From: Massilia sp.
GTDB taxonomy: Bacteria; Pseudomonadota; Gammaproteobacteria; Burkholderiales; Burkholderiaceae_D
Direction: 5' to 3'
Length of the DNA stretch: 44,756 nt
NCBI GenBank assembly: GCA_025359245.1
Contig: JANYGW010000115.1
Coordinates: 1 to 44,756, forward strand
Position 1 is the stretch's first letter. The number at the start of each line of letters is the position of its first letter. Of the stretch, positions 44,504 through 44,756 are shown in pieces. Under the pieces are notes generated by a model. The model did no database searches. It was not told the origin of the DNA and saw nothing but the letters and a program-made list of their open reading frames with translations. Made by a program: the position numbers and the translations under genes.

Positions 44504-44531
44504 AGCGATGTATATCGCACTATACAACGAA
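44504..44531 (-). promoter_or_regulatory. ModE-type operator upstream of modB
   Basis: Half-sites AGCGATGTATA (44504-44514) and TATACAACGAA (44521-44531) surround a 6-bp centre. Against the E. coli ModE consensus they match 8 of 11 and 9 of 11 (hand count), with the correct spacing. The site is 52-79 bp before the modB start and should repress modBC-modE when molybdate is available. Confidence 0.7.
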
Positions 44532-44628
44532 GCGGCCAGGACGGGGCCACTCTACCTTTCGGCACATGCGCCGTTACCGATTCGCTCACATCATGCACGC
44601 ACCAGACACCAGATGACCAGGACAACGC

Positions 44629-44756
44629 ATGAACCAGCATCCCCCCCGCCCATCCCCGACGTCCCGTAACCGGCTGGCGCGCGCTCTGGCTTTGTCCCTG
44701 CTGTTGCTGCTCGCCAGTTGCGGCGGCGGGCAGCGCGACCCGCTGCCGAGCACCAG
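44629..44756 (+). CDS. Lipoprotein N-terminus (partial, runs off the window)
   Basis: ATG 44629 opens 42 codons to the window edge. After a Pro/Arg-rich start (NQHPPRPSPTSRNR), a hydrophobic segment LARALALSLLLLLASC ends in a lipobox with the acylated cysteine near residue 33, followed by GGGQRDPLPST. It is an exported lipoprotein of unknown kind. It is divergent from modB, so it may share the ModE-regulated region, but the visible part does not look like ModA. Confidence 0.7.
   Translation, partial: MNQHPPRPSPTSRNRLARALALSLLLLLASCGGGQRDPLPST

Noticed and set aside
44453-44527. Longer modB start at 44527
   Set aside because: It would place the first codons inside the ModE operator, and the added 25 residues are not part of the permease family.

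Overview
The window is a stretch of high-GC (about 65 percent, judged by eye) chromosomal DNA from a Gram-negative bacterium. Gene content suggests a betaproteobacterium of the Oxalobacteraceae (Massilia/Duganella/Telluria type). This is an inference from the mix of envelope-stress genes, a GGDEF-EAL-receiver protein, a MalT-like LuxR regulator, a soil-type catabolic operon and codon usage. No rRNA, tRNA, CRISPR array, insertion sequence or integrase was seen.

Layout. 1-4268: tail of an unknown gene, a hypothetical gene, a MalT-like regulator and an AAC(6')-like acetyltransferase. 4265-9509: an envelope-stress block with two Spy/CpxP-like periplasmic proteins, a GNAT-like protein, an exported intradiol dioxygenase and a CpxR/CpxA two-component pair. 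Perfect GTAAA-N5-GTAAA boxes lie in front of these genes. 9748-14703: a two-gene hydrolase cassette, a 1009-residue protein joining a peptidoglycan amidase domain, an alpha/beta-hydrolase-like domain and a metacaspase, followed 6 bp later by an HExxH/ExxxD metalloprotease. 14710-16028: three small genes with visibly lower GC. 16033-18748: a strictosidine-synthase/SMP-30-like protein, then divergent argP and argO. 18759-23829: a zinc-ribbon membrane protein, a polysaccharide deacetylase and an S41 protease (another CpxR box lies upstream), a FliD-C-like orphan and a small exported protein.

23894-28378: a three-gene minus-strand operon with a Rieske oxygenase, an APC transporter and a DgcA/TMADH-like flavoprotein, probably for N-methylated amine breakdown. 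28540-33805: patatin lipoprotein, DUF885 peptidase, PHB-depolymerase-type esterase and a prolyl-4-hydroxylase-like dioxygenase. 33824-39012: DUF1145 protein, chemotaxis receptor and a GGDEF-EAL-receiver protein. 39545-42328: msrC, fatty-acid hydroxylase, SRPBCC protein and an AraC regulator. 42334-44452: modE-like, modC and modB behind a ModE-type operator, then the start of a divergent lipoprotein gene.

Two points stand out. First, four perfect CpxR boxes, all intergenic, tie CpxRA to its chaperone-like neighbours, the dioxygenase, the S41 protease and probably the deacetylase, so much of the first half looks like one local Cpx regulon. Second, the amidase/hydrolase/metacaspase fusion paired with a metalloprotease has no conventional annotation. 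It is the best candidate for an undescribed lytic or cell-death system.
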